From Acanthosepion lycidas (Eukaryota; Mollusca; Cephalopoda; Sepiida; Sepiidae): 64,000 nucleotides of DNA. This document shows, one piece after another, positions 54,150-64,000 of the stretch; positions within the stretch are counted from its first letter, which is position 1; each line of letters opens with the position of its first letter. The notes under the pieces are model-generated. The model did no database searches, had not been told where the DNA came from, and saw nothing but the letters and a program-made list of their open reading frames with translations. Where the stretch lies: NCBI GenBank assembly GCA_963932145.1, contig OZ010586.1:68481754-68545753 (forward strand), written 5' to 3'. Made by a program: the position numbers and the translations under genes.

Positions 54150-55395
54150 CCTATGAAGATATCAATGCTGATAATATAGGGTTATATAGAGAGATGATGG
54201 TCTCATGGCAGTAACAATTCCACTAAACTTAAGGTAGATATATTAAGAAAAATGATTAATAGAGAAGTAAATAGTTTAAATCTTAAGGTTAAGATAAGTG
54301 CTAATGTTAAACAAGTAGATTTTCTTGATGTTATGTTAAGTTTCGTTAAAGATATATTTCAACATTATACGGTGTAACCCGGATATAAGAGAGTTGTTCA
54401 GGACCGGAGAAGAAGTCTCTTATATCGGGGTTTCTCTTATATCCGGGTTTGGTCTATTTTATATACATTAACACAGGCTCTAATTTGGGACCATAGAAAA
54501 TCTCTCTTATATCCGGGTTTCTCTTATATCCGGGTTACACTGTATGAAAAATAATGCCAACTCAATTTATATTTACCACAATTCTAACCACCCCCCATCT
54601 ATAATCCAACATATACCTTCGTCTGTAGAACGTAGGATTAGCAACTAATCGGACAAAGACGTGTTTGATAAATATAGCGGTTTTTATAATAAAGTCTTGA
54701 AGAATAGTTGTTATAAGTATGCTGAAATAAAGTTTAGAAAATATGATGATATTGGTCCAAAGAAAAGAAATAGAAATAGGAAGATCCTTTGGTACACACC
54801 ACCATTTAATCAATTAGTCAGTACTAAGTTAGGCCAAAAAGTAACAGAAACACATTAAAACCAATTTATAGCTGCACCAATTATCTTGAGAAGATTATAA
54901 AGTTGCAAAATAATAAAGTTTTAAACTAATAATCTGGATCATAATACACGCTCCAAGATAAATATTAATGATATTGGCCAATGTAATTGTAGGAATTCTG
55001 ACCACTGCCCATTGCTAAAGAAAATGTTTAGCTAAATCTCTGGTTTATCTTAGTACTATATCTACAATAGATAATCCGACGTTTGAAAAATTCTATATTG
55101 GCAGTACTATGAATTCTTTTTAGGCTCGGTGGTATCAATATATCTTGTCATTTACCAATACTACTTACAGAAATAATGCATCACTTTCTAAATATTTTTG
55201 GAATTTAAAAGATGATAATAAGACTATCATAAGATGAAATGCAAAATTTTAAAAATGGCAAGGGCCCCGTTTTCTGTGTTTACCTGAAAAACTCTAAATC
55301 ACCAGATTTTTACAAAAGTTCATTACTAAATCAAAGACGTGAATTAACAGTAAATTATAAACATAGTTTACTTTTTACCTTACAATTTAGTTAAA
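54150..55395 (+). mobile_element. Penelope-like element, RT plus GIY-YIG, decayed
   Basis: Bases 54178-54205 encode GLYRDDGLMA, the YxDD catalytic box of Penelope RT, both Asp present. The sequence then continues with QVDFLDVMLSFVKDIFQHY (54305-54365). A Tigger-type MITE interrupts it. The frame resumes as IYHNSNHPPSIIQHIPSSVE and RRIS, NRKILWYTPPFNQLVSTKLG (54775-54840) and a linker QCNCRNSDHCPL (54975-55010). The GIY-YIG part shows FEKFYIGSTMNSF near 55085. Multiple stops. It belongs to the same family as 41457-42581 but is a different copy with different insertions. Confidence 0.82.
54370..54542. mobile_element. Tigger/pogo-type MITE
   Basis: 173 bp flanked by TA (54368-54369 and 54543-54544). 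Ends CGGTGTAACCCGGATATAAG and, reversed, CAGTGTAACCCGGATATAAG. The 17-mer TCTCTTATATCCGGGTT is repeated twice near the right end and occurs again near 54430. No coding sequence. Superfamily inferred from the CAGT-like ends and the TA target. Confidence 0.82.
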
Positions 55396-55499
55396 CTTTG
55401 TAATTTGATAATACTTTTTCTTACCTTTTAGTTGTATTGTGTTACACTATTTATGCTTTATTTTTATATTTGTAGGATTAATCTGGATTTAATATAAAT

Positions 55500-55800
55500 T
55501 TGCATTACTATTTACATTATTCGGACTATTGTCCTCATCTCTGTCGCCATATTTATTACAACGTTTCGGCTGTGGTACGCTCCGGCCTTCTTCAGGTGGT
55601 TGGAATGTCGAACTGAACCCTTTATTTTGATCATTGGGGTAGACTGTTTTAGTTTCACGTGCCATGTTTAATGGATGTGATTACTGTTAATTCCCTTCTC
55701 CAAGATCTCTTCTCCACTGCCTTAACCGGGTATTGAACTCACCCTTTTTGTGTCCTGTCACTGGATCTAACCAACGTCTTTATCCACTGTACCATGTGTC
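55500..55800 (-). mobile_element. SINE-X, tRNA-derived
   Basis: Full-length-looking copy. On the minus strand it has a tRNA-like head (GATAAAGACGTTGGTTAGAT, then GAGTTCAATACCCGG), a body, and the motif at 55553-55603 with CUGAAGA and GAAACGTT intact. Stem II has one mismatch (GGCCG/CAGCC) and stem I is weakened. Confidence 0.8.
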
Positions 55801-56407
55801 TCTCAGAAATATAAACAAATTTGTATTAATTTCCAGGTAGTATTAGTAATATCTTGTACAGATGTATTGGTATTTGGTTGTTGTTTTTGCTATTTTACAT
55901 CGATTGGTTAGTGTTCTTAACATCTTATATGAAGGATCTTTATTTAATATTTGCATATTAATTTACGAAATAATTCTATATATTTAAATTATATACAAGT
56001 TTCTTAAAGAAGCCAACTACAAAAAATTTATGTAGGAAGTTCAAAAAAGCATCTTTGGCTTATAACATATATAGCATTTTGTTAAATTACCTCCTTTCCA
56101 CGTTTTTATTCCTTTTATTTCTTAGGAAATTGCATTGTCTGGTTTGTATAATTTATGTAACCATATGTATCCGATTTAGTTTATGTCTGGCTGCCGTTGG
56201 TTGCCAATCTACGGGTCATGACTCATTTATAAAAAAATAATTTTTAATTTTTGCTTCTAGGGTTAATTTAAATTTAGCGTAGGTCATATTTGATTGGTTG
56301 GTCAGAGTAAATGCCACAAACCTAATAATTCCACTCTTTCTTTCATAAAAATAGGTTGTATTTTGCTTTTAAATCTAAATAAATCGTTCACTCACGAGTA
56401 AATTTAC
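55801..56407. other. unassigned AT-rich stretch
   Basis: No protein or repeat recognised. It may include the 3' region of a Penelope element ahead of the hammerhead. Confidence 0.35.
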
Positions 56408-56466
56408 AATCGCCTGATGGGATGCCTTGATACGCATTGAAACACGACTACAATTGTGTAGCGATT
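56408..56466 (+). ncRNA. hammerhead ribozyme motif, one core substitution
   Basis: Stem I AATCGC (56408-56413) pairs with GCGATT (56461-56466). The core is CTGATGG, the last A changed to G. Stem II is GATGC/GCATT, then GAAA at 56439-56442, stem III ACAC/GTGT, cleavage site UA at 56459-56460. Apart from the one core change it is the same architecture as 40793-40848. The change hits an invariant residue, so activity is doubtful. Confidence 0.7.
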
Positions 56467-56490
56467 TTTACACGTTTTCGGTGTAATACC

Positions 56491-56493
<3 letters not shown>

Positions 56494-56547
<54 letters not shown>

Positions 56548-56660
56548 TTAATTAGATTAGAAAACAACCTTAAAGGTCCATTGATTATATTTTATTTTCC
56601 CAGGTTTTTCATGGTTCCTCAGATGACATTTCCAAGGGCAAAAAATGGTTTTAAATTTAT
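56494..56660. repeat. (TA)n followed by a retroelement-end repeat
   Basis: (TA)n at 56494-56543, then a block matching 44086-44200 (AACAACCTTAAAGGTCCATT, TTTTCCCAGG, TGGTTCCTCAGATGACA). Confidence 0.7.
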
Positions 56661-56689
56661 GTATTATTTTTATCTGACTACTCGTATTC

Positions 56690-56954
56690 GAGGATACCGG
56701 TTTACTAGGGCGGCTAGCCAATTCACATTGCAGCCCGGCTTGCTTAGGCACATTTGTGTTCAACACCCACAGAAGCCACCTGTGGTTTATATTTCAGCTA
56801 TGTTGAGCAGACTTCATTTACAGTTTCTGAGAAAGGGCGTGTTACCTCTACCGTGATCAACAATCTGATCAAGGCCCACACGCTCAAACTCTCGGTCACG
56901 ATGATTTGTCACTTTGTCCTAGCGCAGCTACGGACTGCCCCAAGGGTACAGTCT
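56690..56954 (+). other. GC-richer unassigned block before the duplicated unit
   Basis: GCCCGGCTTGCTTAGGCAC, then GAAGCCACCTGTGG and so on. It may be the 5' part of the repeat that includes SINE-Z, but the 60.3-kb copy lacks it. The reading frame here is not like any protein I know. Confidence 0.35.
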
Positions 56955-57645
56955 ACCCAGTTTCACTGACAATGTTTGGGTCAAACCAGGGTATGGTTTT
57001 CAGGCACTTCCAAAAGTGCCACACGCTGCGAACTCCCCCTCTAGACCGATAACATCAGGATGTCACCTTCCTGACAAATCGACCATGTTGAGATTCGAAC
57101 CCGGGTCTCATGGTCAGAAAGCGAACGTTCTAACAACTCGGCCAAAAAACAAAAAGATACGATTGTAAAGTGTGATCTCCTCACGCACACAATTGGCAAG
57201 AAAAATGTTTAAGAGTGTGTTCAGTAATAAGTGATTGTTAACACTTGAGCTTAATTGATAGTAAGTCTCCACAATATCCTTTTCTGTATTCTAGCAATTT
57301 TTAGGGAATGGAAAATTCAACAACCAGATTCGAGCGGACATTGGAAAAGCCAAAGATGCCTTCCAAAAAAGCTAATAAAAGTACAAAGAAAAGAGTGCTG
57401 AACTCTTATGTAATACCAGTCCTCTTGACTAACACTTGTCTTGAAGAGGTTAACATTCTCGTGTTCGGGGAAGTATTCCCCAGATTCGCAGTTCTTTCGA
57501 AAAAGCTGAGTGGAAATTCTTCATAACAGTTGAAGACATCTGTGTATGAATTTCTGGGTATTATAAGCCTAATGTCTTCAGCAACCATTTTTACCAGTGT
57601 CTATATTGCAATTTCTTTTGTTATCATTGCATTTTTTTTTAACCA
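56955..57645. repeat. duplicated 0.7-kb block, copy 1 (SINE-Z plus LINE-C tail)
   Basis: Matches 60344-61048 over its whole length in the same orientation. It begins with SINE-Z (minus strand; 56955-57150), a tRNA-like head TGGCCGAGTTGTTAGAACGT followed by B box GGGTTCGAATCTC. It then has an AT-rich linker and a LINE-C tail with KRVLNSYVIPVLL (about 57390-57430). The reading frame 57308-57526 is a frame-shifted LINE-C remnant. Confidence 0.82.
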
Positions 57646-57689
57646 GAGTTCATATTGCAATGAGGAAATGAGGGTGATTCAAAACCGCG

Positions 57690-58250
57690 AATGTAGAATG
57701 GTAGTTGTTAGCTGTAAATGTCTAAGCTGGTGGAACTAAAGAATGGAATCCGTTTGAACATTTGTCATGGAAATAGAGATAGTCATATGCTTCCGACGTT
57801 GTACATGTGAGAAAGTGCCTGCAAAATGAAAAATAAGTCATGGCCCACAAATCCGCTTAAAGGATCCTGGAAAGTGAGGATTGGGTAGCCCCAGAACATC
57901 TTTGGGAGCAATAATTCTTTTGCAGTCTAATATGACACTTGAAAAGATAAAATATGACTGAAAGAGTACTATGTACTTTTTGAAGTGGTGAAATGAGCTG
58001 GCCACTTTTCCAAAAAATGTTTTAGCAATGGATTGTATATATGGGTTCCACCTGAGGTCTCGAGTGAAACAGAATCTCTGTAGACATTCAAAGCAAAGAA
58101 GCTCATTGAAAGTATGACTGAATAAAGATCTGATCTCAGCTGTTCACTTTCACAAAATATCCCTGACAAACAAATGAATGCATTTCTTCTGCCTACCACC
58201 ACCAGCCATGAGTTAAACAGCAGGGCTGATTCGGTTCTGTTACCCTTTAG
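57690..58250 (-). mobile_element. LINE-B fragment, strongly decayed
   Basis: The plus-strand text AGCTGGTGGAACTAAAGAAT, then ATCCGTTTGAACATTTGTCA, parallels 62945-62990 and, further away, 3360-3420. Upstream RT sequence may continue to about 58250 but is barely recognisable. Confidence 0.45.
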
Positions 58251-58964
58251 TGGTTACGAGTCTAAGGGAAGGAAAAATCTGAATTCAGGACCAGAGGATG
58301 GGCTTCGTCCGGCTATTTTCCTCTGCTTTTATGGCTCCGGTGCATGAATTAATACTTCTATGAACTTAATGAGTGATGTGACCAATTTTTGCAGTTTTAT
58401 TTTCATTTGGACTTCCATACAATGTAATGAGGAGACATTAACTCCAGGCATCGTCTAATACCTTAATAATTCCGCGGGAATGTTTACATTATAGTATTTT
58501 CGATACTATTTAAAGATCATTTTTACATTATTAATGAATCACGAAAATATGGGAAGCTAATTTATTACCGTGTGGACAGTGAACAGCTTTAAATTCTTGT
58601 TTTTGATCAACTTAAACAAACTACACACAACAAAATCTATAAAGATGTAAGGTTGATGAAGTCAAGTAAATAATAGCGGCATTTTCCGTTTACAGACAAT
58701 GGTTAGCAAAGTTCAATAAAATTACTTTCTTCTCGATGTAAGCAAATTTTAATAATTTTATAGTTTTTATGTTCAACTTAATGATACAAAAATAATTTAT
58801 CTGATACTGCCCATTGTAGACGAGAATACTTGTTTTATGATCTCATTTAAGTCAGGTCTTAATATTTTCAAGACTTTATTAATGGCATCAAGTCACGTAT
58901 GTCATAAGCCTCGTATCCTGCTAGTTTCGTAGGGTTACCGCATGAATTAAATCTATAGCAGCAG
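58251..58964. other. unassigned AT-rich stretch
   Basis: Nothing recognised. Confidence 0.35.
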
Positions 58965-59790
58965 TAGAGTGTCTATACGACAGATTAACCTGACGAAGCC
59001 CATCTCTCTTATGGACATTGTAGCAAAAAAAAGAAAAAGAAATGTAGAACATATGAATTTACAAATGGAAGAAAAGACTCAACGACAATTGTCAGAAGAG
59101 AATGTTGTATGGTTGTCAACAAAAGGAACTGTCCAGAAATCAAAGAACTCGAAAGAAAGCAAAATCAAGCAAGAACTAAAAGTTAAGTATCCGGGAAGTG
59201 TCTTAACAGAGGACGGAAAAAGCTACATAAAATTCCGAAGTCGTGTTGGAATAGAGAAAGATGCCTTCCAAAAGCTAAGCAAAGTATTTTGAAACAGAAA
59301 AATCGCATTAAAGATAAAGAAGAGTACTGAACTCTTACCTAATGTCAGTCTTCCTATCTGCCAGTGAAAGTTGGACGATCTCCTCACAGATGAAGAAGAG
59401 ACTTGCGGCAACAGAAATGCGGTTCTACAAAAGAATGCTGAGAATATCATGGACTGGACATATAAGCAATGAGGAAGCTTCAGAGAAAATAGAGTCAAAA
59501 AAGGTCTCTTGAAGTTAGAATAATAAAGAAAAAATGAAATTTCTATGACACATAATGAGGAAAGTAGATTTGGAGAATTTGACACTCCCATGACATATTG
59601 AATGAAAGATGGAGAAAGTAAAGCAATATTCAACCTACCTGACAAGCTTACGTAAAAGGTTGGCAGGAACAGGGATTAGAAGAGATAGCAAAACCTTACT
59701 TGGAGCTACAGAAGACAGGAAGTTATAGATGGCGATGATCGCCTACGTTTAAAAGGGACAAGGAACATAGAAGAAGAATATCCCAATATC
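58965..59790 (+). mobile_element. LINE-C retrotransposon C-terminal region
   Basis: The 107-codon frame (58969-59292) ends KYPGSVLTEDGKSYIKFRSR, then VGIEKDAFQKLSKVF, the signature of the LINE-C region after the palm. Downstream, in other frames, come KKSTELLPNVSLP, SWTISSQMKKRLAATEMRFY and the block equivalent to FLGHIMRK at about 59535-59570. The tail is GGAAGTTATAGATGGCGATG at about 59720. Frameshifted. Confidence 0.78.
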
Positions 59791-60169
59791 TGATATGCTG
59801 ACATCCATCTTGCAGATACAGCTACCATAATACCAGGTTAAAAATAATAGTAAAATGCTAATCTTTTAATTAACGAATTATAACATGGATTGATAATTAC
59901 AGCAGCACTCTCTCTCTCTCTCTCTCTCTATCCGTTTTTATTGGTGAAAATTGATCTATGATGAGATTTTTCGTTTTTTTCTTCTTCTTTTTCTACTCTT
60001 AGCAGAACAAGATCAAAACCGACCTGGGTATTTCTAACTAGACTTCATCTGCAAGGATATGTTCTGCTTTTATGAAAGCCTATCGCCATATCGCTCATAT
60101 TTTGGTTGAAATGCGTGTGCCTGGCATGCCCTTATCAGACCGAGGGGCTTGATGTGTATACTGGGGTCC
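59791..60169. other. unassigned, short (CT)n
   Basis: (TC)n at 59908-59929. No gene. Confidence 0.4.
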
Positions 60170-60343
60170 GGAAACTAAGAAATTCTAAGTATTTACATTG
60201 CTCGGACTATCATCCTCATCTCTGTTGCCATATTTATCACAACGTTCGGCCGTTGTACTCTCCGGCCTTCTTCTTTAGGTGGTTGGAATGTCGAATTGAA
60301 CTCTTTATTTCGCTCGCTGAGGTAGACTGTTGTAGTTCCACGT
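60170..60343 (-). mobile_element. SINE-X, truncated
   Basis: The body part is cut by the duplicated block at about 60343. The hammerhead region has an insertion (CTAAAGAAGAAGG) and GAAC instead of GAAAC. It shares special substitutions with the inverted copy at 61250-61350 (CATTGCTCGGACTATCATCC). Confidence 0.7.
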
Positions 60344-61048
60344 TTCACTAACAAGCTTTGGGTCAAACCAGGGTATGGTTTTCAGACACTTCCAAAAATG
60401 CCGCACGCAGCGATCTCCCCCTCTAGACCGATAACATCGCGAAATCTGTAGACCGATAACATATGGAAGTCTCCTTCCTGACAAATGTTTAGATTCGAAC
60501 CCGGGTCTCATGGTCAGAAAGCGAACGTTCTAACAACTCGGTCAAAAAAATAAAAAAGGATGCAATTGGAAAGTGTGATCCCCTCACGCACACAATTGGC
60601 AAGAAAAATGTTTAAGAGTGTGTTCAGTAAGAAGTGATTGTTAACACTTGGGCTTATTTGACAGTAAGTCTCCACAATATCCTTTTCTGTATTCTAGCAA
60701 TTTTCAGAGAATGGAAAATTCAACAACCAGATTCGAGCGGGCACTGGAAAAGCCAAAGATGCCTTCCAAAAAAACTAATAAAAGTACTCGGAACAAAGAA
60801 AAGAGTGCTGAACTCTTATGTAATACCAGTCCTCTTGATTAACCCTTGACTTGAAGAGGTTAACATTCTCGTGTTCGGGGAAGTGTTCCCCAGATTCGTA
60901 GTTCTTTCGAAAAAGCTGAGTGGAAATTCTTCATAACAGTTGAAGACATCTGTGTATGAATTTCTGTGTATTATAAGCCTAATGTCTTCAGCAACCATTT
61001 TTACCAGTGCTCATATTGCAATTTTAGTTGTTATTATTGCAATGACAC
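60344..61048. repeat. duplicated 0.7-kb block, copy 2
   Basis: Same content and order as 56955-57645: SINE-Z (60344-60545), linker, LINE-C tail with the same frame shift. The offset is about 3400 bp. It has a small internal duplication of GACCGATAACAT (60426 and 60452). Confidence 0.82.
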
Positions 61049-61049
61049 A

Positions 61050-61380
61050 TAGCATAAATGGATAAAGGCGTTAGTTAGATCAATGACAGAACCCAAAGAG
61101 TGTGAGTTCAATACCTGGTTCAGGCGGTGGAGAACTTCGAGAGGGGAATTAACAGGAGACAACTGATAACTAACATCCATTAGACATGGCACGCGGAACT
61201 AGAACAGTCTATCCCAGGGAGAGAAATAAAGGGTTCAGTTCGACATCATAACTACCTGAAGAAGGCCGGAGAGTACAACGTTCGAATGTTGTGATAAATA
61301 TGGCAACAAAGATGAGGATGATAGTCCGAGCAATGTATATCGGGAACATAATACCTCATCTCAGAAATATAGACAGGTAC
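61050..61380 (+). mobile_element. SINE-X, tRNA-derived, plus orientation
   Basis: tRNA-like head GGATAAAGGCGTTAGTTAGA, then B box GTGAGTTCAATACC. The body includes CTGAAGAAGGCCGG (61256-61269), but the second half is changed (TTCGAATG in place of GCCGAAAC). The 3' end CATCTCAGAAATATAGACAG lies near 61356-61376. Confidence 0.78.
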
Positions 61381-61399
61381 TAAGAAAGTCTCACTTGAT

Positions 61400-61470
61400 A
61401 TCTTCTTCTTTTATGTGCCGTGTCCCTTCAGGACGTAGACGATCATGGCCCTCCGGCCCAAAACTAAAGA
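61400..61470 (-). mobile_element. LINE-C 3' scrap
   Basis: TCTTTTATGTGCCGTGTCCC, then AGGACGTAGACGATCATGGC, is complementary to the LINE-C coding end (GCCATGATCG...CTGAAGGGACACGG). Confidence 0.65.
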
Positions 61471-61925
61471 GACCGCTGGTCCAACTTAGAAAGCAGCCAT
61501 GATAGTTTTGAAAAAACTTCAAAATCTAGCTTTAATTCTGATTCGGGTTATAAGACCTATTCCGGTCAAAAGACCGATTTGATCCGAAGTCTGGTTTGTC
61601 AGAAATTCCAATTCAGGCTGAAAATTGAGTTCTTCAAATCACAAATTCCTTGGAACTTCAAAATCTCTCGAAAGCTCTCAATTCATCTCTGATTCCTTGA
61701 TATTTTGAAGAAATAAAATGGATTTCCTCAATTTACAAAGTTTTAGGTATTTTTTAAACTGAAGTTCAAACAATTTTTTAAATTCTCAAAGATTTTGTGA
61801 TACTTTAAAGTATATATTTATTTTAAAATTAAAATTAATATTAAAACTTTTAAAATCACTAATTTTTATCAGTGATTTTGAAATTTGAAAGTGTGCAAGA
61901 CAATAAGAAACACTACCTGCCAAAA
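61471..61925. other. unassigned AT-rich stretch
   Basis: Nothing recognised. Confidence 0.35.
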
Positions 61926-62300
61926 GAAAAAGTGAAGTTTTGTTGAAATCGGTTGAAAAATGTAGGAAATCCGATGCCATATATAAACGAACACACACAC
62001 ACACGCAGACACACACACACACACACATACAACCTGGGTTTTATAATAAGTATAACTCGATATGAGTTGTCCCTCCTCATTCTTGTGATGCCTCTTAATC
62101 GTGTTTTCAAATTGATTTCGTGCAAAAACAATAGTGTTTTTCCAATTTTTGGTGCTGTTAGTACCACCGCAAGGTAATTTTACGCAGTCCTGTGAAGTTT
62201 TGTTGAAATCGCTTGAAAAATGTAGGAAATCCGATCCAATATATAAACGTACAGACACACACGCACACACACACAATCTGTGTTTTATAATAAGTAAGAT
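61926..62300 (+). repeat. direct repeat with (CA)n, RTE-like 3' tail
   Basis: GTGAAGTTTTGTTGAAATCG, then TTGAAAAATGTAGGAAATCC, a (CA)n and GTTTTATAATAAGTA occur at 61931-62050 and again at 62190-62298. The arrangement resembles RTE-type LINE 3' tails. The spacing is about 260 bp. Confidence 0.6.
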
Positions 62301-62369
62301 GATTGGGGAGGTATCATAAATTGGGGAGGGGGAAGGAGGCCCTGATTTTCATAGCAAATATTTAGATGA

Positions 62370-62650
62370 GATCCATTCTTTAGTTTCACCAGTTCAGAGC
62401 ATTATATCTAAGATTCGAATCACCTTTATTTCCCCTATGTTCACATTGTAAAGAAGAAGTACAAATCGGACAGCTTTTTTTTACCTAGAATTCCTACTTA
62501 ATCTTTTCAAGAAATTAGCCATCCTTCTTCTCATAATTTTAACTTCCTACCACCTCTTCTTATGTTCATATCACATTCTTCATTCAGTAACCTTCTACTT
62601 TGAGGTACTCTCGAGCTTTGTATTTAGTGAAAAATAATTTTTTTTAAGAA
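62370..62650 (+). mobile_element. LINE-B 3' fragment
   Basis: TTTAGTTTCACCAGTTCAGA, then the internal part and the 3' UTR TCAGTAACCTTCTACTTTGA and TTGTATTTAGTGAAAAATAA. Decayed. Confidence 0.6.
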
Positions 62651-62699
62651 AAGCTTTCGTTTGTCTCAAGTCTCTTGCAAAATACTCCAGAAAAAATGT

Positions 62700-63215
62700 T
62701 CATCCGGTACAAGGCCCCAAAACAACTCTAGGTAGAGGGTTGCACAGTAAGCGGTAAGAGCTACAGTTTATGATGATATCTGGGTAACATAACGGTTGAC
62801 ACTAAACTTGGACCGGTTAAGATTATAGTGATCTAGGAAGCATCCTCTTGGGAGTGGGTTCGTGAGAAGAAGCTATTCTAGTTTAACTTATATCTCACCA
62901 ATTGAATACGAATGAGGGAGGTTCGCTACGTGGCATGGCGGTTAGAACTGGTGAAACTAAGGGATGCAGACCGTCTGAAAACTTTCGATTGAAAGAGTGA
63001 TAGAGTAGTGAGATGCTTACAACATTTCGTCTATGGGAAACGGGTTGTAGGGTGGAAAATAATGCAATATCCACAAGACCACATAAACGCTTTTGAACTC
63101 TATCGGGAAGGGAAAATGAAAACTGAACAGCTCCTATCCATATTTGGCAACAGTATTCCACTATCGCTTTGATCTGGTTCTTGTAAAGATTGAAGATAGC
63201 AAGAGGAGTCAAGTA
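62700..63215 (-). mobile_element. LINE-B reverse-transcriptase fragment
   Basis: The 105-codon minus frame (62895-63212) reads IFNLYKNQIKAIVEYCCQIW, the strand shared by many non-LTR enzymes after the thumb (LYKS.IRP.LEYCC.IW). It continues SLPDRVQKRLCGLVDIALFS and HRRNVVSISLLYHSFNRKFS. The rest, down to 62700, covers the C-terminal TTAxWNRLP region with frameshifts. It shows how LINE-B extends upstream of the other copies. Confidence 0.8.
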
Positions 63216-63558
63216 CTTACTGCTGTTGTATACACTTCATTGGTTGATCTCATCTCGTCTGGCCGGTAATCGCTGGCTGTTTTAGTTCAATCTTCCTCTT
63301 CACTTGATCAGTGTCGCGAAATGTTCGTTGGGTTCAGAGACGAAATGCACCAACAAAGAGAAGTTTTAACTTAACTATTATTTTATCAACTACGTCGACG
63401 GATACATTTTAAGTGGAGGTTACTACACCCCCTATTAGTGAGCCGCTTCCAAACACGAAAATCTCACACGTCCATTTTCTTTGACGTGTAACAACCAATT
63501 CTCGAAAGATCTTTCCCACTGCGGGGGAGGGGGTTTGCACAAACGCAACCTAACACAT
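63216..63558. other. unassigned, GC-richer
   Basis: No recognised gene. It includes a G-tract (GCGGGGGAGGGGG) at about 63518. Confidence 0.35.
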
Positions 63559-63574
63559 CTAGTTAGCCTGACGT

Positions 63575-63828
63575 GGACTTGCTTCGGCAATTAGTTGGAG
63601 ATTCGTCTCCAGCTGTGCTGGTCTAACTCTCTAGCTTCGGGCAGAGAGGAACCCAGACGAGGCTATGCCTAAGGGTAGTGTCACGTCTGGAGTGGTAGAC
63701 AGCTAACGGACACCGTGTATATGGGTCTACGGAGAATTTTTGTCCGAGCCTACGGGCTCGGTTTTGTCCCGCATTAAAAAACGTCCTTGTGCCACATCCT
63801 GCCTCGCGGGGAGGTAAAGTAAATACCC
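63575..63828 (+). mobile_element. S-element monomer, longest copy
   Basis: 254 bp between two copies of CTAGTTAGCCTGACGT (63559-63574 and 63829-63844), which may be a target-site duplication or the start of a second unit. Hairpins in order: TGGAGA-TTCG-TCTCCA, CTCTCT/AGAGAG, CCAGACG/CGTCTGG, CCGT/ACGG, CCGAGCC-TACG-GGCTCGG. Then comes the box CTTGTGCCACAT and an end TAAATACC. The first hairpin is absent from other copies. Confidence 0.78.
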
Positions 63829-63844
63829 CTAGTTAGCCTGACGT

Positions 63845-64000
63845 CCAAACAGCAACTGCCTAAAACCTTAATCTATAACTCATTACCACGTTCGGCTCAG
63901 CCAATCAAAATCGACACCCCTATTTTGTCTACCATCTGACCTTAGAATTCAGCCTCAGAATGCCTGAACAAAAATACACTAGCACTAAAAAATAATAGTC
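63845..64000. other. unassigned end of window
   Basis: Nothing recognised in these 156 bases. Confidence 0.4.

Noticed and set aside
56437-56856. 139-codon frame beginning in the hammerhead and passing through (TA)n
   Set aside because: It runs across unrelated repeats (hammerhead, TA tract, end-repeat), so it is accidental.
57092-57150. tRNA-like sequence with GGGTTCGAATC (minus strand) and the same at 60492
   Set aside because: A and B boxes are good, but there is no proper acceptor stem and both copies continue into the same SINE body, so they are SINE heads, not tRNA genes.
59223-59645. 140-codon minus-strand frame
   Set aside because: Antisense of the LINE-C coding region, whose sense strand shows the family motifs.

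Overview
This window looks like intergenic or intronic DNA from a repeat-rich animal genome, most likely a cephalopod mollusc such as an octopus. That assignment is inference: the same LINE reverse-transcriptase tails, tRNA-type SINEs, Penelope elements and long (TA)n arrays are what I remember from octopus sequence, and I could not search. There is no bacterial-style gene packing, no CRISPR array, no rRNA gene, no virus and no intact host gene. The only hint of host coding sequence is a possible first exon near 31.4 kb. Almost every longer open frame is either a decayed transposon protein or a by-product of simple repeats, such as poly-(Tyr-Ile) read from (TA)n.

The names LINE-A/B/C/D, SINE-W/X/Y/Z, F-repeat, H-repeat and S-element are labels used only in this annotation. 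Non-LTR retrotransposons come in four groups. LINE-A has about eleven pieces, many ending in a TGATTAAAA-type tail. LINE-B has about nine pieces and a related C-terminus. LINE-C has about twelve pieces with a decayed YADD box. LINE-D is one piece. Two Penelope-like elements (41.5-42.6 kb and 54.2-55.4 kb) still show reverse-transcriptase and GIY-YIG endonuclease remnants. Three hammerhead-ribozyme motifs of the Penelope type lie at 40.8, 53.8 and 56.4 kb. DNA transposons include palindromic mariner MITEs at 0.7, 12.3 and 17.8 kb, an internally deleted mariner inside a (TA)n tract at 10.6 kb, other mariner remnants, two Tc1-like remnants (39.8 and 52.5 kb), a piggyBac-type MITE inside one Penelope element and a Tigger-type MITE inside the other.

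Layout: 0-19 kb is a mosaic of LINE-A/B/C, SINE-W and mariner. 19-23 kb holds simple repeats and a 2-kb inverted-repeat structure. 23-34 kb is the least repetitive stretch and includes the exon candidate. 34-37 kb has LINE-C interrupted by a tandem array of a hairpin-rich repeat and by nested SINEs. 38-45 kb has LINE-A, Tc1, hammerhead, Penelope and LINE-C. 45-52 kb is microsatellite-rich. 52-61 kb has Tc1, Penelope, hammerheads, SINEs and a 0.7-kb duplicated block. 61-64 kb has LINE-B and another hairpin-rich unit.

The best candidates for something undescribed are the S-element and SINE-X. The S-element is a 205-255 bp, multi-hairpin, SINE-like unit present as two dispersed monomers (one with an 11-bp target-site duplication) and as a four-unit tandem array; at least three base pairs in its main hairpin change in a compensatory way between copies. 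SINE-X is a tRNA-derived SINE whose body carries a minimal hammerhead motif.
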